Part shown: positions 62,964-64,000 of the stretch, in pieces
Position numbering within the stretch: the first letter of the stretch is position 1
Layout: each line of letters begins with the position of its first letter
Assembly (NCBI RefSeq): GCF_023856365.1
Contig: NC_064538.1
Location: forward strand, 15,742,435 to 15,806,434
Source of the DNA: Brienomyrus brachyistius
Taxonomy: Eukaryota; Chordata; Actinopteri; Osteoglossiformes; Mormyridae
Reading direction: 5' to 3'
Length of the DNA stretch: 64,000 bases
The notes under the pieces: model-generated
What the model was told of the DNA's origin: nothing
What the model saw: the letters and a program-made list of their open reading frames with translations, nothing else
Database searches by the model: none
Position numbers and translations under genes: made by a program

Positions 62964-63719
62964 GGGTGATATCCTACAGTATAGTGCAACAAATTAGTCG
63001 TACATTGTTTACTATACTTTATATAACATGGTTTTCACTATGCAGCCAAAGTATTAACAGTCAAAGTACTTTTATATTATAGTAAAAATCCATCTCAAGT
63101 TTTGCATCATTTCAGATGCCATCTAGAATCACCAACACAATGGTGAATTTATAGTGCAACAGTTAATTATCGGGGGTGCAGAAACGACCTGAAATTCACA
63201 TATTACTGAAGAACTTAACACCTATCCATCCCTTATGGCTGAAAAGCCCTGTGGGTATTGGCATGTAAATGTTTCATTCGCAATACAACACAAGACACAA
63301 GTTGGTAACCAATCGAGGCTTTGTTCAATTTGTATAAAACAGCTGATGAAAACAGACAACCTGAAGCCCAAGTGTGGTTCACTGACGTTTGTGATATGAG
63401 AAATCAAGTCATCAGGAAATTAAGAAGGTTATTAGTAAAGCCAAGCTTGATACTGTAGTGATGAACCAAATGGAACTGCTGTGCTGCACTCCTGTTTGCA
63501 TGTTCTTTTTTTAACACGACTCCTACTTTGCTGTTTGCAAAGTTTTGTCGGGTACGAGCCAGGTGCCTGCAAGCACAATGACAGCGTGATCTCCACGTTG
63601 CGGGTGCTGTTTGCTCCGGTCCCCATTGTGCTTTTGCTGGTTGGGATGCTGCTCTTTTACTTCTACCCCATCAATGAGGAGAGGCGCCAGCAGATCCAGA
63701 GGGAGCTGGAAGAAGCCGT
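51156..63719 (+). CDS. mfsd2a-like: MFSD2-family sodium-dependent lysolipid transporter (MFSD2A-like), 3' end beyond window
   Basis: Thirteen coding exons join in frame to about 509 codons: 51156-51248, 51793-51912, 52544-52668, 55252-55384, 55953-56031, 56585-56748, 57393-57483, 58217-58338, 58600-58683, 60229-60312, 60427-60539, 62581-62724 and 63543-63719. The protein is a 12-helix major facilitator. KLCYAIGGAPYQMT and GRAWDAISDPLVGY hold the first helices; Asp88 and Asp92 in the latter match the MFSD2A sodium-site aspartates. Exon 6 encodes a luminal or extracellular loop with Cys214 and N-glycosylation sites NYS (218) and NVS (226). Exon 12 has SMLPDVVDDF and, at residue 436, the lysine that in MFSD2A contacts the lipid phosphate. 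Cys460 in exon 13 is a likely disulfide partner. MFSD2A imports lysophosphatidylcholine-DHA at the blood-brain and blood-retina barriers. Identity by eye is clearly closer to MFSD2A than MFSD2B. Exon 13 can splice at GT|GTGAGT or stop at 63721-63723; I favour a further exon. Confidence 0.92.
51493..51532 (+). repeat. tRNA-like pol III promoter remnant in mfsd2a-like intron 1
   Basis: TAGCTCAACCG (box A, 51493-51503) and GGCTCGAATCC (box B with one mismatch, 51522-51532) are spaced a little shorter than in a tRNA. No cloverleaf forms around them, so a SINE head remnant is more likely than a tRNA gene. Confidence 0.35.
53340..53661 (+). mobile_element. SINE copy with 13-bp target duplication, box B deleted
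   Basis: It starts GGCCGGCATGGTGGTGCAGT and ends in GGATGGATGG. It is bounded by ATGTTTCATGCAA at 53327-53339 and 53662-53674. Compared with the copy at 35286, the segment after CACCTCTGG that holds box B (about 38 bases) is missing; the text jumps to TGTGGAGTTTGCATG. It lies in mfsd2a-like intron 3. Confidence 0.9.
53997..54284. mobile_element. Old MITE with inverted ends, mfsd2a-like intron 3
   Basis: The left end ACACTGTCCTCAACTTATGA and the right end GTAAGTTGGGACAGTCTGTG are inverted, imperfect copies about 20 bases long. No coding content lies between. The TCAACTTA.../TAAGTTGGGACAG ends recall mariner/Tigger-like MITEs. Confidence 0.55.
54920..55112 (+). mobile_element. 3' end fragment of the Rex1/CR1-like LINE
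   Basis: GTTTCCTTTAAATCAGAACTAG, TTAGTTAAGTTCTCCCCAAA, CAAGCTTGATGGGCCTAATG and GCCTCCTTTTGTTTGTAAAT match the reverse complement of 43845-44000. It is a heavily 5'-truncated copy in the sense orientation of the host gene. Confidence 0.8.
55513..55835. mobile_element. Old MITE-like DNA transposon, mfsd2a-like intron 4
   Basis: The left text ATACAACCACTCCTTCTTTA, AGCGATTACCTTGGTTAGCG and the right text GGTCACTAATCAAGGACTGG, TTGTAT are imperfect inverted copies. A second right end of the same family occurs at 33990-34035. No coding content. Confidence 0.5.
56122..56155 (+). repeat. 34-bp exact direct repeat, copy 1 (mfsd2a-like intron 5)
   Basis: The 34 bases starting GTGAGAATTATGGTACAAGC are identical to 57850-57883. 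The sequence beyond either edge differs. Confidence 0.9.
57850..57883 (+). repeat. 34-bp exact direct repeat, copy 2 (mfsd2a-like intron 7)
   Basis: Identical to 56122-56155, 1728 bases upstream in the same orientation. Two coding exons lie between the copies. Confidence 0.9.
57956..58012 (+). mobile_element. Very short 5'-truncated SINE copy with 12-bp target duplication
   Basis: Only CCGTGACCCAGTAGGATAAG, CGGTTTGGAAAATGG and the GGAT tail remain. GATAAGATGGTC at 57944-57955 and GATAAGACGGTC at 58013-58024 flank it, with one mismatch. Confidence 0.85.
59640..60085 (-). pseudogene. Internally deleted Tc1-type transposon, mfsd2a-like intron 9
   Basis: The left end ATGGGCAACTGTATACCAGC, AATATGAAGTTGGTCACCCC and the right part AGCAGGGCAGAAATGTGGTA, AACTGACTTGCTGG, GTGTCCACATAC match the two ends of a common fish Tc1-type element whose transposase reads on the minus strand. 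Most of the transposase, including the catalytic region, is missing. No open frame survives. Confidence 0.7.
60688..60910 (-). repeat. Diverged SINE copy, mfsd2a-like intron 11
   Basis: On the minus strand the text holds TGGTTTGGGGATGAAGTGTT, a decayed box B region (CCAGGCTTCAAGATTCC), CTCTGTGTTGTCATGG, and GGGTTGGCACCCATCCTGGG. It lacks the GGAT tail. Confidence 0.55.
60911..62570 (+). other. mfsd2a-like intron 11, remainder
   Basis: AT-rich intron sequence without a recognised exon or repeat, up to the polypyrimidine tract CTGTCTTTCAG before exon 12. Confidence 0.5.
62931..62963. repeat. (TTA)n microsatellite, 11 units
   Basis: Uninterrupted TTA units in mfsd2a-like intron 12. Confidence 0.95.
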
Positions 63720-64000
63720 GTGAGTCCACTTTTACAAAGACGTAACCTGCAAATACTGAACGAAAGCATGTTAGTTAGTTATAGCAGCCATCGCCTGTAT
63801 AGTAGGAGCATGGATGAATGAACTGAATCAACTTACCTGCTCAAATATTTTACATCAAAGATCAGTGTTACACATTCTTAAGCATGTAGTTGTTTTGCAA
63901 GATAGAAAGTACGAGAGTAGTATTTTCTAATATCTTTGTAGGGTCATGGATTTTAAAAGATTTATTGCATGAACTGGTCTGGATCTGACTGGGAGGTATG

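Noticed and set aside
63721..63723. TGA as the true stop of the mfsd2a-like gene
   Set aside because: A good donor (GTGAGT) overlaps it, and MFSD2A proteins continue past the matching point. I favour a further exon outside the window but cannot exclude a stop here.

Overview
This is a piece of a ray-finned fish nuclear genome. It has split genes with GT-AG introns, one gene every 10 to 15 kb, and introns and spacers full of fish-type mobile elements: RTE/Rex3-like and Rex1/CR1-like LINEs, a tRNA-headed SINE with a (GGAT)n tail, hAT and Tc1 remnants, foldback MITEs and Ty3-type LTRs. I cannot name the species from sequence alone.

Three protein genes are convincing, all on the + strand. (1) fam110a has its whole 405-codon reading frame in one exon (22554-23771). 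A spliced 5' UTR lies in front of it, and a plausible first exon sits near 17.6 kb. (2) nsfl1c encodes the p47 cofactor of the p97/VCP ATPase. It has nine coding exons (40250-47620) that join in frame to 374 residues, with UBA, SEP and UBX domains. (3) An MFSD2-family lysolipid transporter gene, closest by eye to MFSD2A, has thirteen coding exons (51156-63719) that join in frame to about 509 residues. Its last exon is probably past the right edge. In human, FAM110A and NSFL1C both lie on 20p13 while MFSD2A is on chromosome 1p, so an MFSD2A-like gene beside nsfl1c probably marks a separate fish paralogue. The three genes do not form a functional unit; the link is chromosomal neighbourhood.

Layout: 1-17.5 kb is gene-free, with two minisatellites (38-bp and 40-bp units), a defective RTE LINE, SINE copies, a MITE with about 30-bp inverted ends, a solo LTR and an endonuclease-only LINE fragment. 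17.5-25 kb is fam110a. 25-40 kb is gene-free, with a near-perfect 139-bp palindrome, SINEs, microsatellites, a second LTR fragment and a degraded Tc1/mariner-type copy. 40.2-47.8 kb is nsfl1c; its fifth intron holds a LINE, a SINE and another dispersed repeat. 51.1-63.7 kb is the mfsd2a-like gene, whose introns hold SINEs, MITEs, a LINE 3' end and a gutted Tc1 copy.

I found no new biochemical system. The observations most worth following up are the genomic position of the MFSD2A-like paralogue, the SINE family (13 probable copies, including two cut at the same internal base, one lacking box B, and one region amplified as a 47-bp tandem array), and the unusual truncation patterns of the LINE copies.
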